The translations under genes were made by a program, and so were the position numbers. Below are positions 43,321 through 53,426 of a DNA stretch of 64,000 bases, piece after piece. The stretch lies in assembly GCA_047967505.1 (NCBI GenBank), contig CM106538.1; one strand, 5' to 3'. This DNA is from Dipteris shenzhenensis (lineage: Eukaryota; Polypodiophyta; Polypodiopsida; Gleicheniales). Each line of letters starts with the position of its first letter. The stretch's first letter is position 1. The notes below the pieces were generated by a model that saw only the letters and a program-made list of their open reading frames with translations, was not told where the DNA came from and searched no databases.

Positions 43321-43810
43321 GATGGAGGATGAGCAGTTACATCAAAGAGGGGAAGGAGAGGCTATGGCGATGGAAACTTCGGAGGAGGAAGAGAGGCTAT
43401 GGCGATGGCGGTGCCTGCTGTTGCTTATGATGCTGCTGTTTCTTCTTGTTCCCTCTTCGTCCCTTTCTTTTTTTTTCGCAATGCCGTAGTTGTGTAAATA
43501 ACCTTTGCAATCAAAGGGTTTGGCTTTCTTTCACCTTTTGCTTCCACGTACACACACACACACATTACATTTCAAGGGTTTGCCTGTCACCTTTCTTCCT
43601 TTATTGCTTCTCCATTTCCGTCAAGGGTTTGGCTTTCACCTTCCTTACCTTTAGCGCATCGTCTCGAACACCACACCTCACGCGCGCGCACACACACACA
43701 CAGGATGGCCACTCTCTGTTTACAACCTCCGTCGACATAAAAAAAGGAAGCATTCGTAGCTCCGTGTAACACCAAAGGGCATGTTTTCGATTGGTGCAAG
43801 TGGGGTTCAA
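43321..43810 (-). promoter_or_regulatory. 5' leader and proximal promoter region of ZRF1
   Basis: On the minus strand, directly upstream of the start, a pyrimidine-rich leader contains the phrase CCATCGCCATAGCCTCTC twice (43359-43410). Further up are (GT)n/(CA)n tracts (43548-43565 and 43684-43702). No TATA box was identified with confidence. The transcription start cannot be placed from sequence alone. Confidence 0.45.
43337..43342 (-). promoter_or_regulatory. AUG-UAA start-stop element upstream of ZRF1
   Basis: The minus strand reads ATGTAA, with its A 22 bases before the A of the main ATG. If it is in the mRNA leader it is a minimal upstream ORF. In Arabidopsis NIP5;1 an AUGUAA of this form causes ribosome stalling that depends on boron. 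Whether this one acts is unknown; its context (CTTTGATGT) is not strong. Confidence 0.4.
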
Positions 43811-45137
43811 ACCCCCCGTTGGTGCATATTATGCATGGGCAAGATATGGACTAGACATTGAGACTCGCCATGCTTATGAGCACCTTCCTTTTTTAGGATC
43901 AAATCAAAATTGCATACTTGTTAGTCGTGTGAGGTATACATTGCCTTGAAGACAGTCATAAGCTCACGAGTATGCCATACCTTGCGAAGCAACGTTTGAT
44001 GAGGGCACCGTGCTATTAGATATGGCCAAAGACAAGTTACAACCATAAATGTCTCCTAAAGATCTACCGTAGGCAGCAATGTAACTAGAACAATAAGTCT
44101 CACCACCTTTCGCTTTGCTTGAATTATTGCATCCCTATAGTAGCCATGTTCCATTTCCTTCCCTCCAACTATATCATGACATTTGTCACAAATATTTCTC
44201 AAAATCTTATGTCAATTGCATCTCTCGTGGGTCCACATGAAAGGGGGACGCATGGTGTCCTAGACCTTAGGTTCATTCCAAAATGTGGTCACCCATTTTC
44301 ATGCAATTAGGTGCCCCCCTCCATCCAAATGATGAGATGCTTTATAGACAAAGAATATAGTACAAAGGTAGGGCATGGAGAGGGCTATCTTAGTATGATA
44401 AAGTGCAAACTCACTATTTGCTAAAGTGACTTTATAAAGGGCATGGTGTCCATTCACATGGGAACAAACCTCAAAGGATTAGCACATTACTAAGTTTGGC
44501 AAGGAAAGACCAAGCTAAACAGAGATGCAAGATAGCGAACAACATTTACTAGAGAAGAGCTTGTCAAGTGAATGGGTAGTTGTTGGCATCACTCGACCTA
44601 AAAAGATCCGTTAAACAAGAGAAGGTTTTGTGCCTTGAGGCAAATTCTTCAGTATGTAGATCCTGAAATTTCAACATTTGGGTTGAAATCAAGTTGGTTA
44701 CTTTTAGGGTCACTACTAATGTTGAGTGGCATTTGCAAAATGACAAGAAGAAACTTGTAGTGTTGCACCAACTCTTACATTGCTAGATCAAGAACCTTTT
44801 GACATACAAGTGAAAGTGGCATTCTAGAGCTTATTGTGGCTATATAAATGACCATTTAAGAGTGTAAGTTTTGGTGCTCTTGTGATGGGTCAATTGAATG
44901 CCTTCTCTCTCTCTTTGAGTCACCAAGGCATGTATTGGTGGGGCCAAGCCACATAGCTGGGATCCGTGTGAAGCCAACAAGGTGCAACATAGTGTTGCAT
45001 CTAGAATGGGTGTTGCCTCAAGAATTGAACCCATTGCCACTATGATTGGATTTCCATGGCCTTGACAATTATCTCTATTAACAAGGATATTAGCTCTTCA
45101 TATTCAACTTTGTGTTTTGGAGAGAGCCTTCTATGGA
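43811..45137. other. Unassigned intergenic DNA
   Basis: No gene recognised. Short frames (44119-44310, 44564-44746, 45040-45264) show no domain. Left flank of the LTR element at 45143. Confidence 0.5.
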
Positions 45138-45142
45138 CACAC

Positions 45143-45467
45143 TGTTGAGAGTTGTGGTGCCATGAGCACTTGTAGAGCAAAGGTATGAGCAAAGAGCAAG
45201 CTGCCACATGGCATGGAGGAGATATCCCACATGTGAGCAAGCAAATGGATGTAAGTACCCTCACCTATAAAAGGGAGGTTCATTTGAAGTAATATCAATC
45301 AAGCACTTTGCACTATCTCAAGATTCTCTTTATGAGTCCAAGCTAATCTATCTTGGAACCTAATTGACTTGAGGTACATGTCATGAGCACTCTCTTCATC
45401 ATGTTTCCACATAGGTTCCATCCACCTTAGAGTGCTCCATAGATCCTGAGGCACACATGTTTTGCCA
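45143..45467 (+). repeat. 5' LTR of the 45143-47691 element
   Basis: TGTTGAGAGTT to TTTTGCCA. A TATA-like CCTATAAAAGGG lies at about 45269-45280, followed by a promoter-like stretch. Confidence 0.9.
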
Positions 45468-47366
45468 TGGTATCAGAGCATAGGTTTAGCTCTCCTAGTT
45501 TAGCTCATTAGTAGTTCACTAGGATTGCTTCCATTCCTAGATTAGTTGTAGGCATGCCTTAGGAGCTCATGTTTTTTCTCCTAGGTTAGTTTTAGTTTTA
45601 GATTGAGAGAATTCCGTCCATGAGAATTTGAGATATTTTCGTTCTTGTGAGAGCTAAATCAATCTTTTTGATTGTGTGGAAGAGAGAGACACATTCATGA
45701 TCATGCCTCTTGAGTGATTGTTCAGATTTGAGAGCATTCTTTGAGAGATTCTTGCTGAGAGGAAGAAGAGATTTCCGTTCATGCCTCAGAGATTTGGTGA
45801 GAGTTTGATTCACAAAGAATCCCTACGAGTCTTCTTGTGTGAGAGAGAGAGAGTTTCTACAACTCTATCTACAGCCAGCCAAGGCAAAGCAGCACTTCTT
45901 CTACCTTGACTCTAAGGAAGCAGATTGTAGCAAAGGCAACTCTACAAGCAACTAAAGCGACCTAGCAGGCTATCTACATTGCCTAGAGCAGCCAGCCTTC
46001 AAGATAAAGCACCAGCGACTTCTACAAGGCTCCCATGACTTCTGCCATAACAGCGCCAACGCCATCCAACTGACCTTGCAAGCTCCAATGCCCACGGCCC
46101 TCTATTGACGAGCTAGCTGCCAAGCAGATTAGTCGCCCATCATCCATGAGCCAGAAGTAGCAATACGTTCACAGCTTCACAGACTCCCGACAACCAGTGC
46201 ACCTCAGCCTCCTTCGACGAAGCTTCTCCACCATAGCCGCAACTTCTGCTTTTCTGCAGTCAGCTCTAGACGACGAGCAATGACCTACAATGAAAGCTCT
46301 AGTGACTCGAGCTCCAAAGCCTCCACCAACGATGGGCAGCCCCTCCATCTCTAAACGACAGCAGCAACGACACGCAGTGCTAGTCTCCACCGACGGACGA
46401 CTCCATCGACAAAAATTGGAGAAGAGAAATCGCCTCAGAAATACAAAGTCTTGTAAGTTTCTCCACAAATGACACGTGGCAGACAAGTATAGTCAAGCTA
46501 AGGTTAGGGAAACTTAACCCATGGTTCAGAGGCTTGGTCAGCTTCTTGCCACATGGTAGATAGGGCTTTACCCTGGTTAGTTCAGCTAACCTTGGTTAGC
46601 CAGGGTGTGGTCACTGGTAGATAGGGTTACTTAAGCCACATCAGCATGCACAGTCAGCAGTGCCTCTTGTTAAGCACAGTATGGAATTCTGCATGTGAAT
46701 CCCTGTGCCACATCATCAAAGGCCCCTCTTCTTCACAAAAGCTTCAACAAGCCATAACTTGCAATCCAGGAAGAATTTGCACACGCTCCGAAAAGGAAAA
46801 GTGATAGTCTTTTCGAGCTCTACACGCTTATCAGATCAAAATCATTGTATGCAATTAGGCACAATATGCAATTAGACACTGCTAATATTGAAAGAAATCA
46901 ATTGGTAAGACCTTTGCAACAAATGGAAACATGGCGCATGAATGCACAAAGCATGCCAAAAGCACAAGTGCATGAGATGACCATAGCAGAAAGCATGGCA
47001 TCCACACATAAAGCATTAAGGCACATGGAAGAACAAAGCATCATGCATGAAGCTACACAAGGAAGAAGATTGTAGATTGAAGAACCAGCAAGTCAACTAC
47101 GTGGAATCATCATCAAGCCATGAGCCAAAAGGTGACATCAATGGAATGTATTGAGAAACAAAAAAAACCTTGCCAACCTTGCCTATATTTTGTAATCAAA
47201 CCTGTCCACCTAAGAGTAGCTATGAAAGCACCCAGGGGAGGTATTGACATATAAACCACACTTGACCACCTTAAGTAGCAATGCATGCACTAAGGGGAGG
47301 TGATGGATTTGTAACTCACATCTGACCACCTTGCAGTAGCCAAAGGATCATGGCACCAAGGGGAGG

Positions 47367-47691
47367 TGTTGAGAGTTATGGTGCCATGAGCACTTATAGA
47401 GCAAAGGTATGAGCAAAGGGCAAGCTGCCACATGGCATGGAGGAGATATCCCACATGTGAGCAAGCAAATGGATGTAAGTACCCTCACCTATAAAAGGGA
47501 GGTTCATTTGAAGTAATATCAATCAAGCACTTTGCACTATCTCAAGATTCTCTTTATGAGTCCAAGCTAATCTATCTTGGAACCTAATTGACTTGAGGTA
47601 CATGTCATGAGCACTCTCTTCATCATGTTTCCACATAGGTTCCATCCACCTTAGAGTGCTCTATAGATCCTAAGGCACACATGGTTTGTCA
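47367..47691 (+). repeat. 3' LTR of the 45143-47691 element
   Basis: Same length as the 5' LTR, with seven substitutions and no indels. Followed by CACAC. Confidence 0.9.
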
Positions 47692-47696
47692 CACAC

Positions 47697-48039
47697 ATGA
47701 TTTCTCATCAAAGGAAGTAACATGGCACATTTTGATGTTGTGTGATTGTATTGTCAACTACCAAAATCTACCTTTCTTACCATGAAAGCCATCATTTGGA
47801 AAGGGAGGCTATACACCCAATGGCTTGGGGATTTTATTTTGGAGTGGCCAATCTTCTAGTTGATATAGAATTGAACCATAGCAAATCCAAAATCATCCAC
47901 AATCAATATGCTTTGGATCCTTTTGAAAATCCTATGAAGACACATTTGATGGCTTTAACATCGTGCATAAGCTAGAGAGCCAAATACTCTCGAATGATTG
48001 TTTACGAGATTAATTCCTATAAATGCCTCTTCTACTGTC
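47697..48039. other. Unassigned DNA
   Basis: No gene recognised; the right flank of the LTR element. Continuous with 44900-45142 once the element is removed. Confidence 0.5.
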
Positions 48040-49400
48040 ATGTTTGCAATATGTCAATGGTACTTCTCTTCATCAAGTAGACTACTATTTCAAAAGCCTC
48101 TACCCAATATGGCCTTACAATGTTCTTTTCATCAGACATAACCATGCTAATTTCATTTTCATCAAACATAAAGATGCTAATTAATCAATGACTACTTTTT
48201 CTTTTTTTGGCTATTCCATTCTGCTTGGGAGTGTATACATGTAGACTATATCTTAATCCCAAAGTGTCTACAAAATGTATTGAATTCATTGGACTTGTAT
48301 TCACCTCCATTATGACAATGGAGACCTCATCGAACTCATTGAGCTCACTGTACTTGTACTAACTTGCATTATTATAATGGAAAACTTTGATGAGCTTGCC
48401 AATTTGTGATTCCAGTAGTGCTTTAACAACTTGAATATACTGAGTGCATCAGATTTTTGTTTCAAGAAATGCATGTAGCCTTTTGGAATAATCATCTGCA
48501 AAGATGATGAAGTATATAATGCTTTACTTAATGACTAGGTACAAGCATAACACTATATGTCAAAACAAATGATCCAAATAACATTTGAGCTCCTAGACCA
48601 CGATGTCGAAAATGGTTATCTGTGCTACTATTCCATGCAATATGATTCCCAAACATCTTTTTTGAAAATAGACTTGTGGAAGACCTTGTACCATGTTTGT
48701 TCTAGGCCATTGAAAGTTAGGCACGAATGGAGAGAAGATTTTGTGCCATAGCTAGAACATAGAAAGCATCACTAATACGTTATGCAATACCTATATCATT
48801 AAATAGAGGCATGCTAGAAATCCCTTCAATTTATGAGGTGTATTATCACCCATAAAAACATTCTCTTTGGCATTTTTGTTTAAATGTAAATTTGAAAACC
48901 GATCCTTTGTAGAAGTCATGTGATTGCTTGCACTCGAGTCAATTGCTAAGTACTTTCATCTCTGTGATTATGATAAACTAGGATTTCTGCAATGGCATAC
49001 TATGAACTAAGACCTTACTTCTAGAATTTATCTTGACAATTGTCATGCTAACGATCATTTACATAATTTTCAAACTATCTATGATGATTGCCTTGATTTT
49101 ATGTTGATTACCAACTCTATGCTGATTGCCTTGATTTTACGTTGATTACCAACTCTATGTTGATTGCTTGATTTTATGTTGATTTGTAGGCTACATATGC
49201 TGATTTGTAGATTGTTTATGCCGATTGCCTTGATTTTCTATTGATTACCAACTCTATTTATGTTGATTACGAACTCTATTGGATTCACCAATGGTTGTAT
49301 CTCTTTGATTCTTTCTACACTTAGGTTTTGAATGTCCTAAGATACCACAATATTGACAATTGCATATCTTTCTAGAAGTATTGTTTTGATTTTTTTCTCT
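48040..49400 (-). pseudogene. Copia D remnant: gag knuckle, protease, integrase
   Basis: The minus strand in order gives: CCHC knuckle CQYCGILGHSKPKC near 49380-49335; a repetitive linker (49078-49275); protease DSSASNHMTSTKDRF near 48945-48905 (first Gly of DSGA replaced by Ser); then a gap; integrase GGEYKSNEFNTFC near 48310-48265 and PKQNGIAKK near 48230-48205; and YWVEAFE near 48095. Frames are broken throughout and RT is absent. It is clearly a different family from copia A, C and E. It meets the plus-oriented copia A copy within about 40 bases at 49400-49440. Confidence 0.8.
49078..49275. repeat. Minisatellite in copia D gag linker
   Basis: About five degenerate copies of a unit of roughly 38 bases (TTGATTACCAACTCTATG and TGATTGCCTTGATTTTA). 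On the minus strand it encodes Asn-Gln-His/Arg-rich repeats, so the gag linker expanded in tandem. Confidence 0.8.
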
Positions 49401-49586
49401 TTCAAGGTCTTTTCTAGCTCCGAAGTTCCATGTCCTTAAGTTTGGACACTATGAAAGAGATTCCCATGCAAGAAGCAATACGACCAAGACAGTCAATCCA
49501 ACAGCAATCGAGGGAATTTCCGCAGAAGAGGAAATCATTGTCATGGACATTCTAATCACAGTCATTATGCAAATGAACATGGGAAT

Positions 49587-50999
49587 ATGTTTCTTGCAAA
49601 TGAGGAAATGCAGAAGACTGATACAGTGTATCTAGACACTGATTGCAATTCAAAAGAGGATTTCAACTATCAAGTCAACCAAGCAGATCAAGATCCTTGG
49701 TGCATCGACAGCAGTGCATCATATCTTATGACAAATCATCAAGAATGGTTCACAGAGATAAAACCATTAGAAGGTGAGAAGAATGTCATCTACACGGCAG
49801 ATAATACACCGAATCCAATTCAAGGGACATGCAATATCCCTATGAACAATTTCACTGGTATGAAAGGATTAGTGTAATATGTACTCTATGTTTTGAAGCT
49901 CAGCAAAGAACCTCTTATCTCAGCAGTAGGTCAAATGACGGAACACAACTACCAAGTCATCTTCGACAGAGATGAATGCACTATCAGAGACAAATCTAGA
50001 GGATTTCAATAAGTAGGAAAAGGAGTCAAGGAAGGACGCTTGTACTGAATGCTAGCTACAATACCAGATTTGCATGCCATGTCATCTCAACTGCAACAAA
50101 TGCCACTATCCACAAAATGGCACAAGAGATATGGTCATGTCAATTTTAAGAGCTTGATAGATCTCAGGAATTCGAATATGGCGATTGGGATTCCTAAGCT
50201 ACAATTTCTTGCAAAAGTTTGCGAAGCATGCTCTACTTCGGCAAACAAAAGCGAATCAACTTTGGCAGAAGCACCTCTCGAGCTAGAGCTACTCTTGATT
50301 TGATAAATACAGATGTATGGGGTTATGCCCAGCCCTGCAACATCAATGGTTCACTTTACTACTTGACTTTCATCGACGAGTACAGTAGATATTGTTGGGT
50401 CTACTTTCTGACAGGGAAATCTGAAGTCTTTTCCAGATTTCAAGAATTCAAAGCCATGGTAGAAAACCAGACAGGCAAAAAGATCAAAGTCATGAGATCA
50501 AATAGAGGAGGTGAATACATATCTTCAACATTCATGAACTTTTGCAGAGGTCACAGCATTCGAAGACAATTCACTTATGCAGATACTCCTCAACAGAATG
50601 CAAGAGCTAAAAGAAAGAATGGTACTTTCGCAGACAGTGCTAGAGCAATGCTTACTGAGAAGCATCTTCCGAATCAGTAGTGGGTAGAAGCAATAGCCAT
50701 TGGAAACTACTTGCTTAATTGGCTTCCTACCGAACTGATTCAGGATATGACACCTTATGAAGCATTCACTGGACATAAGCCATGCATTGGGCATCTCCGC
50801 ATATTTGGTTGCATAGCATATGCCCACATACATGACGACCATCGCAGGAAATTGGATCCAAAGTCACGTAAATGCATCAGGTTGGCTACAGTGAAGAAAG
50901 CAAAGCATACAAGTTGTATGATCCCATTAAGCGCAAGGTCTTTATCTCAAGAGATGTAATCTTCGATGAGGAATCAGAGTGGAAAACCTCAACCACACA
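49587..50999 (+). pseudogene. Copia A protease and integrase, broken
   Basis: Protease DPWCIDSSASYLMTN near 49696 (DSGA changed to DSSA). Pre-integrase WHKRYGHVNFKSL near 50115 and CEACS zinc residues. Integrase core LINTDVWGYAQ, TFIDEYSRYCWVYFL and RSNRGGEYISS, where the second catalytic Asp is Asn, then PQQNARAKRKN, where the catalytic Glu has become Lys. The C-terminal GCIAYAHIHDDHRRKLDPKS and DVIFDEESEWK follow in shifted frames. Two of the three catalytic acids are lost, so it is inactive. Confidence 0.9.
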
Positions 51000-51041
51000 G
51001 GAGATACACGCACTGATTTCACAGTCATCTACAGAAAAGGT

Positions 51042-51459
51042 AAAGATTCCAAAAAGCCTACAGTCAATGACAAGTATTACAGGCAGTTCATTGGATCTCT
51101 TATATATCTTACTATCACACGGCCAGATATTTGTTATGCAGTAAGTTCACTTGCACAATTTATGGCAAATCCAAAAAAGTCTCACTGGAATGCAGCCAAA
51201 AGAATCTTTTGATACATGTGAGGTACAAGACAGTTTGGAATAGAATACAAAAAAAGTCACCCAAGGTTGCATGGATACTGTGATAGTGACTATGTCGGAG
51301 GTGCTATATCATGGTTGTCAAACAAACAACCAACTATTTCTTTGTCTTCGACTGAATCAGAATATAGAGCACTCACTACTACAGATGCATGTGAGGCTAT
51401 ATGGCTCATAAGACTATTGTCAGAAATAGACTACTTTGATGAATCAAAGCAACTCAGAT
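51042..51459 (+). pseudogene. Extra RNase H segment inserted before RT
   Basis: Reads KDSKKPTVNDKYYRQFIGSL, YAVSSLAQFMANPKK, HGYCDSDYVGG, SWLSNKQPTISLSSTESEY and LLSEIDYFDES. It duplicates 52398-52845 but lacks the DHETRRSTQGY part (about 50 bp). It replaces the integrase-RT linker that is intact in the minus copy at 12720-12890. The junctions lie at short shared words (GAAAAG/TAAAG at the left, GCAACT at the right). Confidence 0.85.
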
Positions 51460-51489
51460 GATCTACTAGGGAAAGCATACCTCCATCCA

Positions 51490-53117
51490 GATTGACATAT
51501 GCTCAGAAAGGTAAACCAATTCAGGTTGAAACCACCAACTATGCTCTTATGACTACCATCATGGCTACAGAAGAGCCAGTGTACTTCAAAGATGCAGCAG
51601 ACAAGCTAGAATGGCAAACTGCCATGAATGAAGAAATTGATGCTTGTGCAAGAATAATACTTGGGAATTGTGCAACCGTCCACCAGGAAAGAAGGCCATA
51701 GCAAACAAATGGGTATACAAAGTGAAGTATAACCCAGATGGGAGTATTCAAAGATACAAAGCCAGACTAGTTGCAAAAGGATTTGCCTAGCAATATGGTC
51801 AAGATTATGATGAGACTTATGCTTCAGTATCCATGATGGATTCCATACAGTTCTTAATATCACTAGCAACAATCAGCATATGGAATGTGAATCAGCTCGA
51901 TGTCAAGAATGCATTTCTCAATGGTTATCTAGACGAGGAAGTCTATATGCAACAACCAATAGGTTATGTTGAACTAGGAAAAGAGAATCAGGTTATCTCA
52001 AGAAGAGCCTCTATGGCTTAAAGCAAGCACCCAGAAGTTGGTATAGCACAATCGACAAGTATTTTGCTGATCTGGGATACATGAAGTCCAATGCATATCA
52101 TACTCTCTACTACAAAGTTCAAGGGGAAGACATTACTATTGCACTTTTGTACGTAGATGATCTGATTGTGACTGGAAGCAAGGATAGCTTCATCAAGAAA
52201 TTGAAAAAGACTTATCTATAGAGTTTAAATTGAAAGATCTTGGACTTATGCACTATTGTCTTGGAATTAAGTTTTGGAGAGATTCAGACAACACCTTTAT
52301 GAGTCAGCTGAAATATGTTGACAGTCTTCTGAGGAAGTTTCATATGGCAGGTTGCAAGATTGTAGCCACTCCCTTGGAACAGAGTTTGAAACTTACTAAA
52401 GATTCAGAAAAGCCTACAATCAATGATAGGTAGCTCATTGGATCTCTTATATATCTGACTATCACATGGCCAGATATTTGTTATGCAGTAAGTTCACTTA
52501 CACAGTTTATGGCAAATCCAAAACAAACTCACTGGAATGCAGCCAAAAGAGTCTTGAGATACATCAGAGGTACAAGACAGTTTGGAATAGAATATAGAGG
52601 AAGTCATCCAAGGTTGCATGGATATTGTGACAGTGACTATGGCGGAGATCATGAGACTAGGAGATCCACACAGGGATATACATTTTTCCTTGGTCAAGGT
52701 GCTATATCATGGTTGTCAAACAAATAGCCAACTATTTCTTTGTCTTGGACTGAAGCAGAATATAGAGCACTCACTACAGGTGCATGTGAGGCTATATGGC
52801 TTAGAAGACTATTGTCAAAAATAGACTACTTTGATAAATCAAATCCAACAACAATATGCTGAGATAATCAATCAGCTCAAGCATTGGCCACGAATCCAAT
52901 ATATCACTCCAGGACAAAGCACATAGATGTTAGAGAGCACTTCATTAGAGAAAGAGTGTTACGTGGTGACATCACACTACATCATTGTGATAGCAAAGAG
53001 AATGTTGCAGACACCTTTACCAAACGTTTCGGTAAAGAGCTTTTTGAGAAACACCGGAAAGATCTTGGTTTGACGCAAAGGAAGGACATTCCCATTAAAG
53101 GGGTGGATGGAATGTAA
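51490..53117 (+). pseudogene. Copia A RT and RNase H, broken
   Basis: RT begins VYFKDAADKLEWQTAMNEE, then KWVYK, RYKARLVAKG and QLDVKNAFLNGYLDEEVYMQ, the catalytic ALLYVDDLIVTGS near 52145-52185, and LKDLGLMHYCLGIKF. RNase H follows with HGYCDSDYGGDHETRRS, SWLSNK and the C-terminal HSRTKHIDVREHF and NVADTFTKRFGKEL ending at 53117. Frame breaks lie near 51650, 51790, 52020, 52218, 52433 and 52728. YVDD is intact. Confidence 0.85.
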
Positions 53118-53195
53118 TGCTCAGTCCTTCTTTGATTCCCCGGAATCATCATCTTGAGGGAAGGCCTACTTCATGATGTTGATCTTAAGGGAAGG

Positions 53196-53426
53196 TGTTG
53201 AGAGACCACGCTCAACATCATGTGATTACATGTGCATATCACTAACACATATAGAGTGCTATAAAGGAAAGGGTGAGATGCCCTAACCCTAACCCAAAAT
53301 GGGTTTGTATATATTCTACATTTTCAACTAAATCTAGTGTGTAGTTGGTCATTTGTGGTGTGCTCTCTAGCTATGCCCTCTCTCCTCATCTCCGTTCTTC
53401 TCCTCTCCCCTCTTCATATTTTGTCA
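53196..53426 (+). repeat. 3' LTR of copia A (plus copy)
   Basis: 231 bp, TGTTGAGAGACC to TATTTTGTCA, preceded by the purine tract AAGGGAAGG. Matches 10719-10948. Confidence 0.85.

Larger units (their letters stand above)
45143..47691 (+). mobile_element. Young LTR retrotransposon without recognisable genes
   Basis: 2549 bp, with 325-bp LTRs (45143-45467 and 47367-47691), target duplication CACAC (45138-45142 and 47692-47696), primer site TGGTATCAGAGC at 45468-45479 and purine tract AAGGGGAGG before the 3' LTR. The LTRs differ at about seven positions (2.2%, six of them transitions). The interior has no gag or pol motif on either strand. The longest plus frame (46845-47075, 76 codons, Met/Gln/Glu-rich) is unrecognised. 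It must have been mobilised by proteins supplied in trans. Confidence 0.9.
49440..53426 (+). mobile_element. Copia A, plus copy, 5'-truncated and rearranged
   Basis: Same family as 10719-14504. It runs from the gag knuckle remnant (49440-49490) through protease, integrase, RT and RNase H to a 3' LTR (53196-53426). There is no 5' LTR or gag N-terminus. An additional RNase H segment (51042-51459) sits between integrase and RT. Many stops. Confidence 0.85.

Noticed and set aside
43804-43814. B-box-like GGTTCAAACCC suggesting a tRNA or second SINE
   Set aside because: No matching A box 30-60 bases upstream and no tRNA fold; probably chance.
49078-49275. CRISPR-like or satellite array from regular repeats
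   Set aside because: Units are degenerate, adjacent without unique spacers, and fall in the coding linker of a copia gag.
53281-53295. Telomere-like CCCTAACCCTAACCC
   Set aside because: Only two and a half units, inside the copia A LTR and present in diverged form in its other copy; not an interstitial telomere array, and plants usually use CCCTAAA.
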